In this document: positions 43,697 through 54,199 of the stretch, piece by piece | Layout of the letters: each line of letters begins with the position of its first letter | Position numbering within the stretch: position 1 is the stretch's first letter | Origin: Microglena sp. YARC | Taxonomy: Eukaryota; Chlorophyta; Chlorophyceae; Chlamydomonadales; Chlamydomonadaceae | Assembly: GCA_022414725.1 (NCBI GenBank) | Contig: CM039462.1 | Coordinates: 3,457,936 to 3,521,935, forward strand | Direction: 5' to 3' | Length of the DNA stretch: 64,000 nt | The notes under the pieces: model-generated | What the model saw: the letters and a program-made list of their open reading frames with translations, nothing else | Database searches by the model: none | What the model was told of the DNA's origin: nothing | Position numbers and translations under genes: made by a program

Positions 43697-45792
43697 TTAA
43701 GTGCCTGGCTTGCTGGGGAAGCCATCAAGGTCAAGTTGCTGGCAGACTTGGGCAAGGAACTGGTCAAATGACTTGGGAGCTAGGCTGGGGGGGGTAAGGA
43801 TGTTGATAAAGGTGAAGTCCATGGGGCTCCAGGTCATGCTGAGATGGTTGACACATAGCACTTTGCCTCCAGGATGTGCACAGCTTCTGGGGTCCATGAT
43901 CATCTTAGGTCTGAATGAGAGTGTGTGAGCATGTGCATTGACCATGGCAGCTTGGAGACAAATGGCCCACTGTAAAGTGGGTCTGGCTGTGGTAGAAACA
44001 GTGGGGTAGGCTTGCACCATTTGCTGGAGTCTGCTGTTGTGCTTGATGATAGGACTGCAGGCATCAGATGGCTCCTTGTGCATTGACCTGTATGGGAACT
44101 GTTTCTCTTTCAGAAAGCCAGCAGGGTAGGGAACTTGCTGGTGAATGCTGTGATGAGCTTGGACAGTGGAGGCCTGGGCTTGATGTTGAAAGCTGGTGAA
44201 GCAGGCCTGCTGTTCAGGTGGTGTAGGGTGCATCCAAAACGTGTGAGACTAAGGCTGGAGTTGTTGGAAAAGTGGATGTGGTTGACATTCTGATTAACTT
44301 CTCCCAGTGGTAGTCCAATGTCTGGTGACCTGTTGACCAGTATCCATTGGTCCCGGGTAGTTGCTGTGTCTAGATCAGATGGCTTGAGTGGCCCGTCCCC
44401 ATCTATGGGGCCATGATATTCCTCATAGTTGGTCCTGATCTGGTCACTGAGGAGTTCCATCTCTGCTCTTGCTCGTTGTAGGCCCAGGTTGTCCAGCTGT
44501 TGTTGGAGATCTGGAGTGGTTTCAGGAGGGTCATCTACTCCCAGTCCAGGGTCATCCTGGGGCTTGTGTACCTCTGGATGGATGAGCTCTGGCATGTCAT
44601 CACTGTCAGTATCATCAGAGAGCTTCCAGATTGTCTGCAGTGAAAGGGGAGTGGTACTGGCAGATAGTGGAGGATGGTCCTGGAGGTCTTGTACTGCCTC
44701 CACATGAGTGGGTGGGTACTGCCCTATCTCAGAATCAGTGTGGGGTGCAGATGGAGCAGAAGTAGAGGGGAAGTCCTGGTGGTCTTGAATCTGCCTCCAC
44801 ATGAGTGGGTGGGTACTGCCCTATCTCAGAATCAGTGTGGGGTGCAGATGGAGCAGAAGTAGAGGGGGGAACCTGGCAGTCTTGATCAGCTCTACTGGGG
44901 GAGGTCTCATGAGTGGGTGGGTACTGCCCTGTCTCAGAGTCAGTGTGAGTTGATGGAGTCTTGGTAACCATCATGATGTAGGCAATGGGTAGGGTCCACA
45001 GGGATGGAGGGATTACTGGCAGGGACTGGTGAAGTTGGGTAAGGTAGAGTCCATGCCTTTTGGGGCATGAGAGGAGCAGTTTGGTACCAGATGGTCTTGG
45101 GATGGAGAGTGTGGCTTGAGTCTTGGACAGGTGAACTTGGGAGGTCTGGGCACAGGCTGGTGGCTGCATGAATGCTAATGATGTTGGGCATGTTGCAGTC
45201 AGCAAGAAGTACATTGTTCAGGATGATCAGAGTCCTGCCATGGCCCTTGATCTTGGCCTTCCCTATCTGCTTGCAGAGGATAGGTGGAGAGTCTTGATCT
45301 GCCAGCTGCAGCCTAATAGGCTGTTGGAGGTCCTGAATGTCATGCAGATGGGAGATGTTACTTGTTGCATGAGAGTGTGCTGCAGTATCTATGATCCATT
45401 CTGTCTGCAGTGCTGCCTGGAAAACTTCTCCATCTTCTATAGTGCATTCATCATCAGCACTTATTTGTCCAAAGAATGCTGTATTAGCCAGGGGGTCAGG
45501 TGGCAAGGCAAATGAAACAGACTTGCCTCTGGTTGGTGTAGCAAATCTCATGGGCTGGAGGTTGTCCTCATCCAGTGCCAGGGACAGGAAGTTGTGTTCT
45601 TCACCCTCACTGTCAGAGTTGGAGGTGGACTGATCACCATCAGCAACATGGGCATGGCGTCCCCTGCTTGGGTATCTTCTTAGACGCCTCCTGTCTGGAC
45701 TGGTCTTCTTTGTGGGTCTTCTTGTCGTCAGGATTCTTGTCATCTCCTGATCTGTTCTTGGGAGGTGACTTAGATCCATGGTCAGCTTCATC
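43697..45792 (-). pseudogene. Array unit 2: protease and domain X, several frameshifts
   Basis: The protease part is open in 44940-45866, shifted by an extra T near 45711. It includes EWIIDTAAHSHATSN. Further 1-nt indels near 45142, 44988, 45034, 44791 and in the 44100-44115 region break the path. Domain X is open in two overlapping pieces, 44110-44802 and 43697-44233, the latter ending QQLDLDGFPSKPGT. Confidence 0.7.
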
Positions 45793-46662
45793 TTAGTCTG
45801 CTGGCCTGAAAGCCAGATCAGTGTCCTCACTGGTGCACTCTCTGGAGCTATGGCCAATTCCCCCACATTTCCAGCAGGTCATCTTCTTGTAGGAGATGGT
45901 CCTGTCTCTGAATGGGAGGTGCTTGCTGTTGAAAGGCTTCCTGGCCCTGTAGGCTGCAGCTGCCATCTCAGCCTCTTCAGGAGATGGTGCAGGGTCGACT
46001 TGCTTCACTAAGCACCAGTTGAAAGAGGGCACTTTGGAGCATGGAAAAGGTGCAGTAGGGTTGAACTGATTGATATAACCATCATATTCAGAGCGGGAGT
46101 TCAGTCCCCTGACAATGAGGTTCAGGAAGGTGCTGGTAGAGACGATGTGGAGGCCTTGTATCTTGGGAATCTGGGAGTACAGATCAGCTGCCCTGGAGAG
46201 GTAAGTCTGCAGGGATTCAGTACAGGTCATACGTAATCCCATTATGGCAGTCAGGGTGGTATGCTCTAGCCTGCTGCCATCCTCAGAGTACAGGGCATCT
46301 AGAAACCTGAAGGCTCTAGTGGCCATATCTGTGTTGGCATGAATGGCCTGCTGGATGCCATCTGATACATGATCTATGATGACCTTAAAGGCCTTGTTGT
46401 TCTTCCATGTGGAGATCCTGTTGGGGACACCAATCCTAGGGGCAGCCGGAACAGCCGGGTCAGCAGCCGCAACAGGAGGGTAACTAACATCATCAGCAGG
46501 GTAACCATCAGAGTCATTAGGCTCGCCAGCGACCACCGCTTGTTGGCAGTCGAAAGCAATGGCAATGGTATCCCTATCTGATTTGAGGGCGAGGAGGATA
46601 TTCTGCCTGGCGCTGCGCCAGGTGTAGAGGTTGTTACCGGTGAATATTTTGGGAGGTTGCAT
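45793..46662 (-). CDS. Array unit 2: intact Gag, 289 aa
   Basis: This is the only uninterrupted gag of the array. It starts MQPPKIFTGNNLYTW and has a copia/UBN2-like helical region (DGIQQAIHANTDMATRAFRF, ESLQTYLSRAADLYSQIP, NLIVRGLNSRSEYDGY), then a zinc knuckle CWKCGGIGHSSREC at C263-C276 (CX2CX4HX4C). It ends DLAFRPAD then TAA. Gag would form the particle and bind RNA. The frame after the TAA is open in units 1 and 3, so readthrough into the protease is possible in principle. Confidence 0.85.
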   Translation of the reverse strand: MQPPKIFTGNNLYTWRSARQNILLALKSDRDTIAIAFDCQQAVVAGEPNDSDGYPADDVSYPPVAAADPAVPAAPRIGVPNRISTWKNNKAFKVIIDHVSDGIQQAIHANTDMATRAFRFLDALYSEDGSRLEHTTLTAIMGLRMTCTESLQTYLSRAADLYSQIPKIQGLHIVSTSTFLNLIVRGLNSRSEYDGYINQFNPTAPFPCSKVPSFNWCLVKQVDPAPSPEEAEMAAAAYRARKPFNSKHLPFRDRTISYKKMTCWKCGGIGHSSRECTSEDTDLAFRPAD

Positions 46663-47166
46663 TGTGAGGTCTTCTGTGGAGGAGTCTTGGCGTTGTAGGT
46701 CGGAGTGTTGGGATAAGGGGAGTTACGAGGGCGGGGCAGGGAAGAGGGGATGGAGTGTGTGTGGGAATCGGCGATCCAAAGGGATCCAGCGGATTACCGG
46801 GGGTGAACGTTGCCAAGCGGCAATGTTCGACGACAGAAGCTTCTCTTAAGCTGGAGGCGTAGACAAAGTGATCGTCTGAGATCAATACAGCACTGTGTGG
46901 GTCTCGGTGAGGGCGTCGTCCTATACTCACTTCATAGATTTCGGTGACTTGTGGTCGCTCTTGCTTGCTCCAGTCGTAGGACGCAGTGGCAGATCCAAGG
47001 ATTCTTGGTAGGAAGCGGCAGTCGGAGCAGCGGGAAGTAGGATCCTCACAGGGAGTCCAGGTGCTTAGTTAAAACTCGGGCCTTCGACAAGTTAGAGGGG
47101 AACTGAATCCGAAAGCGGAAAGCAGCGGCTGTTCTTCGTTAGCGTCTAAAGATGGCGCACATAACC

Positions 47167-47393
47167 TGTTAATGTAAGATTGTTACAACGGCATAGGCTC
47201 GATAGAAGAGAAGATGCTATTAAGCGCAACAGGCGCAATCATATAGAATAGAGATGTGTACTGCAGGGTACTGCAGTCACGTGCAGGCCACAGCTAGCCT
47301 GAGGCCTGGGGGCAGGCAACACGGTACCAGGAGGAAAGGTACCTGTGTGCATTATGCCGACTCAGAGACTGATATATAAATCAGTCAATAACA
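47167..47393 (-). repeat. LTR C (227 bp)
   Basis: Nearly identical to LTR B, sharing its two diagnostic bases. TGTTA/TAACA tips; followed by the same primer-binding site. Confidence 0.92.
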
Positions 47394-48054
47394 TCCCCCC
47401 CAATTCAAGGTATTCTTGAGTTCAAGAATTCCTGGAATTAACTGAGGGGCATAAGAAAATTAAAATATTAAAACTAGGAAGACTTTGGGATTTCTAGTAG
47501 CTGAAAGGGAGAAATCACTTCAGCAGGGGTTTTCAAAGAAATGTCAGTCTTCTGGGGTAGCTGGCTAGGTAAGTGGCTCTACAGGTAGGCTGCAGGCTAA
47601 GTAGCAGAAAGGCTGCTGAGGGGGTGCAAGGAAACTGCAGGTAAGCTGCAGGCTAGGTAGCAGAGAGGCTGCTGAGAAGGTGTAAGGAAACTGCAGGTAG
47701 GCTGCAGGCTAGAGCAGAAAGGCTGCTATGGGAAGCTGGATACAGAAAATCCAGGCTTGGTGAGGGCTGGTGAAGATATCCTTGGCTACGAGAAGTTGCA
47801 TGATTCGAGACTAGAGGATTTGTCATTTAGACATGATGTCTGGACAAGTCCCCCCATAATTTGGGTGAGCTACATTAGGTAGGCCCTAAATTAAAGCAAA
47901 GACATCAAAGAGAGACTAGAAGAATTCTAAATTCAGAAGGGGTGCTGCCTGTGGAAGTGCATGGGGCAGTACAGTAGGCAGGTAATCTAATAAATTCTAG
48001 AGTGTTCAAGTCTATTCAAAAGATGAAGAGCAATGTTGGAAACTGAATTAAGTG

Positions 48055-50137
48055 CCTGGCTTGCTGGGGAAGCCATCAAGGTCAAGTTGCTGGCAGACTT
48101 GGGCAAGGAACTGGTCAAATGACTTGGGAGCTAGGCTGGGGGGGTAAGGATGTTGATAAAGGTGAAGTCCATGGGGCTCCAGGTCATGCTGAGATGGTTG
48201 ACACATAGCACTTTGCCTCCAGGATGTGCACAGCTTCTGGGGTCCATGATCATCTTAGGTCTGAATGAGAGTGTGTGAGCATGTGCATTGACCATGGCAG
48301 CTTGGAGACAAATGGCCCACTGTAAAAGTGGGTCTGGCTGTGGTAGAAACAGTGGGGTAGGCTTGCACCATTTGCTGGAGTCTGCTGTTGTGCTTGATGA
48401 TAGGACTGCAGGCATCAGATGGCTCCTTGTGCATTGACCTGTATGGGAACTGTTCTCTTTCAGAAGCCAGCAGGGTAGGGAACTTGCTGGTGAATGCTGT
48501 GATGAGCTTGGACAGTGGAGGCCTGGCTTGATGTTGAAAGCTGGTGAAGCAGGCCTGCTGTTCAGGTGGTGTAGGGTGCATCCAAAACGTGTGAGACTAA
48601 GGCTGGAGTTGTTGGAAAAGTGGATGTGGTTGACATTCTGATTAACTTCTCCCAGTGGTAGTCCAATGTCTGGTGACCTGTTGACCAGTATCCATTGGTC
48701 CCCGGGTAGTTGCTGTGTCTAGATCAGATGGCTTGAGTGGCCCGTCCCCATCTATGGGGCCATGATATTCCTCATAGTTGGTCCTGATCTGGTCACTGAG
48801 GAGTTCCATCTCTGCTCTTGCTCGTTGTAGGCCCAGGTTGTCCAGCTGTTGTTGGAGATCTGGAGTGGTTTCAGGAGGGTCATCTACTCCCAGTCTAGGG
48901 TCATCCTGGGGCTTGTGTACCTCTGGATGGATGAGCTCTGGCATGTCATCACTGTCAGTATCATCAGAGGCTTCCAGATTGTCTGCAGTGAAAGGGGAGT
49001 GGTACTGGCAGATAGTGGGAGGATGGTCCTGGAGGTCTTGTACTGCCTCCACATGAGTGGGTGGGTACTGCCCTATCTCAGAATCAGTGTGGGGTGCAGA
49101 TGGAGCAGAAGTAGAGGGAAGTCCTGGTGGTCTTGATCTGCCTCCACATGAGTGGGTGGGTACTGCCCTATCTCAGAATCAGTGTGGGGTGCAGATGGAG
49201 CAGAAGTAGAGGGGGGAACCTGGCAGTCTTGATCAGCTCTACTGGGGGAGGTCTCATGAGTGGGTGGGTACTGCCCTGTCTCAGAGTCAGTGTGAGTTGA
49301 TGGAGTCTTGGTAACCATCATGATGTAGGCAATGGTAGGGTCCACAGGGATGGAGGGATTACTGGCAGGGACTGGTGAAGTTTGGGTAAGGTAGAGTCCA
49401 TGCCTTTTGGGGCATGAGAGGAGCAGTTTGGTACCAGATGGTCTTGGGATGGAGAGTGTGGCTTGAGTCTTGGACAGGTGAACTTGGAGGTCTGGGCACA
49501 GGCTGGTGGCTGCATGAATGCTAATGATGTTGGGCATGTTGCAGTCAGCAAGAAGTACATTGTTCAGGATGATCAGAGTCCTGCCATGGCCCTTGATCTT
49601 GGCCTTCCCTATCTGCTTGCAGAGGATAGGTGGAGAGTCTTGATCTGCCAGCTGCAGCCTAATAGGCTGTTGGAGGTCCTGAATGTCATGCAGATGGGAG
49701 ATGTTACTTGTTGCATGAGAGTGTGCTGCAGTATCTATGATCCATTCTGTCTGCAGTGCTGCCTGGAAAACTTCTCCATCTTCTATAGTGCATTCATCAT
49801 CAGCACTTATTTGTCCAAAGAATGCTGTATTAGCCAGGGGGTCAGGTGGCAAGGCAAATGAAACAGACTTGCCTCTGGTTGGTGTAGCAAATCTCATGGG
49901 CTGGAGGTTGTCCTCATCCAGTGCCAGGGACAGGAAGTTGTGTTCTTCACCCTCACTGTCAGAGTTGGAGGTGGACTGATCACCATCAGCAACATGGGCA
50001 TGGCGTCCCCTGCTTGGGTATCTTCTTAGACGCCTCCTGTCTGGACTGGTCTTCTTGTGGGTCTTCTTGTCGTCAGGATTCTTGTCATCTCCTGATCTGT
50101 TCTTGGGAGGTGACTTAGATCCATGGTCAGCTTCATC
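48055..50137 (-). pseudogene. Array unit 3: protease (open) and broken domain X
   Basis: The frame after the Gag TAA is open through the protease and Thr/Pro-rich linker to about 49073 (DTAAHSHATSN, CPKRHGLYLTQTSPVP, SETGQYPPTH), showing that protease and linker form one frame. A missing G near 49119 ends it. Domain X continues in three pieces (48642-49052, 48255-48581, 48131-48415) separated by 1-nt indels near 48703, 48526, 48326 and 48140. Confidence 0.75.
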
Positions 50138-51005
50138 TTAGTCTGCTGGCCTGAAAGCCAGATCAGTGTCCTCACTGGTGCACTCTCTGGAGCTATGGCC
50201 AATTCCCCCACATTTCCAGCAGGTCATCTTCTTGTAGGAGATGGTCCTGTCTCTGAATGGGAGGTGCTTGCTGTTGAAAGGCTTCCTGGCCCTGTAGGCT
50301 GCAGCTGCCATCTCAGCCTCTTCAGGAGATGGTGCAGGGTCGACTTGCTTCACTAAGCACCAGTTGAAGAGGGCACTTTGGAGCATGGAAAAGGTGCAGT
50401 AGGGTTGAACTGATTGATGTAACCATCATATTCAGAGCGGGAGTTCAGTCCCCTGACAATGAGGTTCAGGAAGGTGCTGGTAGAGACGATGTGGAGGCCT
50501 TGTATCTTGGGAATCTGGGAGTACAGATCAGCTGCCCTGGAGAGGTAAGTCTGCAGGGATTCAGTACAGGTCATACGTAATCCCATTATGGCAGTCAGGG
50601 TGGTATGCTCTAGCCTGCTGCCATCCTCAGAGTACAGGGCATCTAGAAACCTGAAGGCTCTAGTGGCCATATCTGTGTTGGCATGAATGGCCTGCTGGAT
50701 GCCATCTGATACATGATCTATGATGACCTTAAAGGCCTTGTTGTTCTTCCATGTGGAGATCCTGTTGGGACACCAATCCTAGGGGCAGCCGGAACAGCCG
50801 GGTCAGCAGCCGCAACAGGAGGGTAACTAACATCATCAGCAGGGTAACCATCAGAGTCATTAGGCTCGCCAGCGACCACCGCTTGTTGGCAGTCGAAAGC
50901 AATGGCAATGGTATCCCTATCTGATTTGAGGGCGAGGAGGATATTCTGCCTGGCGCTGCGCCAGGTGTAGAGGTTGTTACCGGTGAATATTTTGGGAGGT
51001 TGCAT
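50138..51005 (-). pseudogene. Array unit 3: gag with two frameshifts
   Basis: ATG 51003-51005 begins the same MQPPKIFTG product. A missing G near 50767 and a missing A near 50369 shift the frame. The end reads CWKCGGIGHSSREC...DLAFRPAD then TAA 50138-50140. Confidence 0.75.
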
Positions 51006-51511
51006 TGTGAGGTCTTCTGTGGAGGAGTCTTGGCGTTGTAGGTCGGAGTGTTGGGATAAGGGGAGTTACGAGGGCGGGGCAGGGGAAGAGGGGATGGAGT
51101 GTGTGTGGGAATCGGCGATCCAAAGGGATCCAGCGGATTACCGGGGGGTGAACGTTGCCAAGCGGCAATGTTCGACGACAGAAGCTTCTCTTAAGCTGGA
51201 GGCGTAGACAAAGTGATCGTCTGAGATCAATACAGCACTGTGTGGGTCTCGGTGAGGGCGTCGTCCTATACTCACTTCATAGATTTCGGTGACTTGTGGT
51301 CGCTCTTGCTTGCTCCAGTCGTAGGACGCAGTGGCAGATCCAAGGATTCTTGGTAGGAAGCGGCAGTCGGAGCAGCGGGAAGTAGGATCCTCACAGGGAG
51401 TCCAGGTGCTTAGTTAAAACTCGGGCCTTCGACAAGTTAGAGGGGAACTGAATCCGAACGCGGAAAGCAGCGGCTGTTCTTCGTTAGCGTCTAAAGATGG
51501 CGCACATAACC

Positions 51512-51738
51512 TGTTAATGTAAGATTGTTACAACGGCATAGGCTCGATAGAAGAGAAGATGCTATTAAGCGCAACAGGCGCAATCATATAGAATAGAGAT
51601 GTGTACTGCAGGGTACTGCAGTCACGTGCAGGCCACAGCTAGCCTGAGGCCTGGCGGCAGGCAACACGGTACCAGGAGGAAAGGTACCGGTGTGCATTAT
51701 GCCGACTCAGAGACTGATATATAAATCAGTCAATAACA
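51512..51738 (-). repeat. LTR D (227 bp), 5' outer LTR
   Basis: Outer LTR at the 5' side of the array in element orientation. It shares 'ctggcggcagg' and 'gtaccggtgtg' with outer LTR A, unlike the inner pair. TCTAA follows at 51739-51743. Confidence 0.92.
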
Positions 51739-51743
51739 TCTAA

Positions 51744-52152
51744 GGGGAAGGTAACTTTAAGGATGGTATTGGCCCTCCAATACCTGAATAGCTAAATGGC
51801 TGTATCTAACCCACCCAGGTTTTCAGGGTTGTTCAATACCGGTAAATGAATGAACAAAAACAAAATTCCCAGAGGCGGTGGCCTACCGACACCTGAATAG
51901 CCAAACTAAAGGGTTAGCCTTAACTTGAATGAAAACAAAACCTAAATATGTAAGTAAGAAGCGGTGGCCTATCAACTAGACAGAAGTAGAAGACCTGTGC
52001 AAGTCTTTAAACTGTCTAACCCGCTTAGTGAGTGTGCTCCCTGAGTATCGCACGGGGGGAGTTGGAATTGGCCGACAGCGAGCAGCCCAGAGTTGGCTGA
52101 AGCAATTCAATGTAGCAATTCAAATACAATTCAAACTATAACTGGTCTCAAC
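51744..52152. other. No gene seen
   Basis: 'gaagcggtggcctatcaa' and 'aggcggtggcctaccgac' repeat, and 'gagcagcccagagttggct' is shared with 30930. Otherwise unassigned. Confidence 0.45.
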
Positions 52153-52443
52153 CTAAGCCAACACTGACGGGCGCATGCTCTTCTCAGACCAGACCTTGAA
52201 GGCTTCCTCAAAAGGGAAGTTGTCAGCGGGGAACAGGCAGCACATGGTAAAGGCACGCACAGCGCAGTTCAGATGGTCTTCTTCCAGCCTGTTCCTAGTG
52301 CTGCTCTCGATGAAATTCATCGCTGAAATCGCCCTCTCCTCCTCAACAGAGCCACCCACCATAGTTAAATCTATCTTTGCCAACTTGATCCACTCTGGGA
52401 AACGGGATGCACCATGTGTCCTTGACAGGTCCTGCCACAGCAT
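52153..52443 (-). pseudogene. hAT transposase C-terminal dimerisation fragment
   Basis: The 96-codon ORF (ATG to TAG) contains WIKLAKIDLTMVGGSVEEER then AISAMNFIESSTRNRL and HLNCAVRAF. This matches the hAT C-terminal dimerisation region pattern (GSxxxERxFSxxxxIxxxxRNRLxxxxLxxxxR). Full hAT transposases exceed 500 residues; no upstream catalytic part was found, so I call it a fragment or terminal exon. Three hAT-type MITEs lie in this window, but I cannot show that this protein mobilises them. Confidence 0.7.
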
Positions 52444-53010
52444 GCGAGCAATAATAGCAGCAACGTTCTTGGTTACTGACCCCTAGCTGTTACTATTTTT
52501 GGCTTGGCCACAATTTTAAAATGTCAGCCCGTCTGGACCTGACAATCTGTGAACCTTTAAAGTGTCATCTGGTGACCTGGTCCAGCCTAGGGGCTGCGAG
52601 ACTGATGCATAGCCAACAGTCTGTGTGGTCCGAAACATTAAGAATCGAGCATGCCGATGCTTAAGCCAAGCCACCGGTCCCTCGGAAACATTAAGTGTCA
52701 GACGTGACCGATGCTCCACTGTGGGTGGTGGTGGGTGAAGGTGGGGGATAATGTGTGGTGTGGTGTGGTCACAACCCAGTACTGATGCAAACCACGATGA
52801 ATGAGCAGCTCCAGCCAATGTTTCAGAATCCAAAACATTAACCAGACCTGCGATGTCGATGGCCAAATTCGCAAATAAACATTGAAATCGTAAAAATGAC
52901 GATGAATCGAGCTGAATTGAGACTAAAAACATTGGGAGCCATGTAACCAAGTACCAAGTTCAACTACTGACCAGTTAGTCCAACCATGCATATAGAGCCA
53001 TAGAGCCATG

Positions 53011-53212
53011 CACTGTTTCTATTTGGGGCTTTTCATGGCAGCTTCCTGCCATATCCAATAGCCAGCTACCAGGTCAGACCCAAAGCTTGCAGCTGCATTG
53101 GAATGCTTGTCATATCAGCTTTCAGACGCACTAGCTAGCTTCAGGTTTGGCTCAAGGACAGGGAAAGAGAGCTGTCTAGAAGCTGCTGCGCGTAGCCTCG
53201 CCCCCCAAAAGC
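53011..53212. mobile_element. MITE M1 copy
   Basis: Begins 'cactgtttctatttggggct' and ends 'gctgctgcgcgtagcctcgc'. The interior landmark 'actagctagcttcaggtttg' is present. Confidence 0.75.
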
Positions 53213-53403
53213 GGAGCCATGCAATCATGGAATGCCAATATGAAATCATAAGATGCTGGCAGTCTGACTAAGCTAAAGTGACCGTTTACTATAATATCAT
53301 ATGCAATTCTGTATGATTTCATTTGATATCATACTTGCCTTTTGTCAACATCATATGATATGCCGGTCCTTAAATGATATAAAACAACCTACTAGTGTTT
53401 TTC

Positions 53404-53555
53404 TTTTCAGCTATAAGCAGCAGCTTCTAGTCAGCCCCCCTGACTGGCTATTCGGCCGAAGCTAACTTTACCTGGTTTACCTGGAAAATATTGGGGATTC
53501 GCCCAGTGGCTGGCTCAGGGAGCTGTCTAGAAGCTGTTGCTCGTAGCTGAAAACT
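53404..53555. mobile_element. MITE M2 copy
   Basis: Begins 'ttttcagctataagcagcag' and ends 'gttgctcgtagctgaaaa'. The inner pair is 'cttctagtcagc' / 'gagctgtctagaag'. It lies 24 bp beyond the stop of the membrane-protein ORF. Confidence 0.75.
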
Positions 53556-53578
53556 ATGCAATCTACAATCTTGTGATC

Positions 53579-54193
53579 TCAGTTGCCATGCCGAGCTCGC
53601 GCCTCTATAATGTAAGCGCGCCGATCTTGCATATCTGCTCTGACCCGCACGGCCAACCCAGTCAAGTACCCAGCTGCAATGATGTATGGATTCACATGCA
53701 GAGTGGCAACAAACAAGTTCCTCAGATAGAGGATTACCCACAGATGGTGGTGAATCAACAAGTACGTTCTGATTGGCACAGCTTCGAAGTGGGCAAAGAA
53801 AAGGGCCTCCATAGTGGGGTAAAAAACTTGCTTAAGACTTGGGGAATCGAATTCAGGGAGGCCAAAGATTGGAAGGGACGTGCATAATGCCCTGGCTGCC
53901 CCCATAAAATACAGCCCCCAGCCTAGCTGGTTGAGAAGTCTTTTACGGCAGAGCACGAAGCAAAGCACGAGGGGGACCAACCAAAGAACTAAGAAGCAGC
54001 AGATTTTGAAGCAGTCACCACTCCACAATAACATGCCTAGGAAAATGAAATCAATTATGATACGGGTGTTGAGGTACAAGATGGTGGCATGCAGATGGAG
54101 TCTTTGAGAAAATCCCCAATATCTCTTATCGTGCTCCTCCTCAAATCCGTCCCTGACCACCAGTAGGAGGCCCCACTTGTCAGGAGGATCCAT
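53579..54193 (-). CDS. Multi-pass membrane protein, single-exon fragment, unknown family
   Basis: ATG 54191-54193 to TGA 53579-53581 gives 204 residues. About five hydrophobic segments are visible (roughly residues 36-57, 62-82, 91-110, 142-163, 166-183), with Cys-rich CFKICCFLVLWLVPLVLCF and a basic tail RVRADMQDRRAYIIEARAR. The layout, several helices then a charged juxtamembrane helix, resembles the membrane part of algal signalling proteins, but the downstream domain is absent. Codon use looks coding throughout. The upstream side is a minisatellite whose last unit ends 10 nt before the ATG, and a MITE lies just downstream, so this is probably one exon of a larger or broken gene. Confidence 0.5.
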   Translation of the reverse strand: MDPPDKWGLLLVVRDGFEEEHDKRYWGFSQRLHLHATILYLNTRIIIDFIFLGMLLWSGDCFKICCFLVLWLVPLVLCFVLCRKRLLNQLGWGLYFMGAARALCTSLPIFGLPEFDSPSLKQVFYPTMEALFFAHFEAVPIRTYLLIHHHLWVILYLRNLFVATLHVNPYIIAAGYLTGLAVRVRADMQDRRAYIIEARARHGN

Positions 54194-54199
54194 TTGCCA

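Larger units (their letters stand above)
38484..51738 (-). mobile_element. Tandem array of three LTR retroelements sharing four LTRs (family 2)
   Basis: The structure on the minus strand is LTR-internal-LTR-internal-LTR-internal-LTR, about 13.3 kb. Internal units are 38705-42815, 43043-47166 and 47394-51511 (4.11-4.12 kb). The units are nearly identical in base substitutions but differ by many 1-nt indels. Each encodes Gag, an in-frame TAA, protease and domain X, with no reverse transcriptase. One TCTAA duplication flanks the whole array, so it probably grew by unequal LTR-LTR recombination or integrated as a multimer. Confidence 0.92.
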
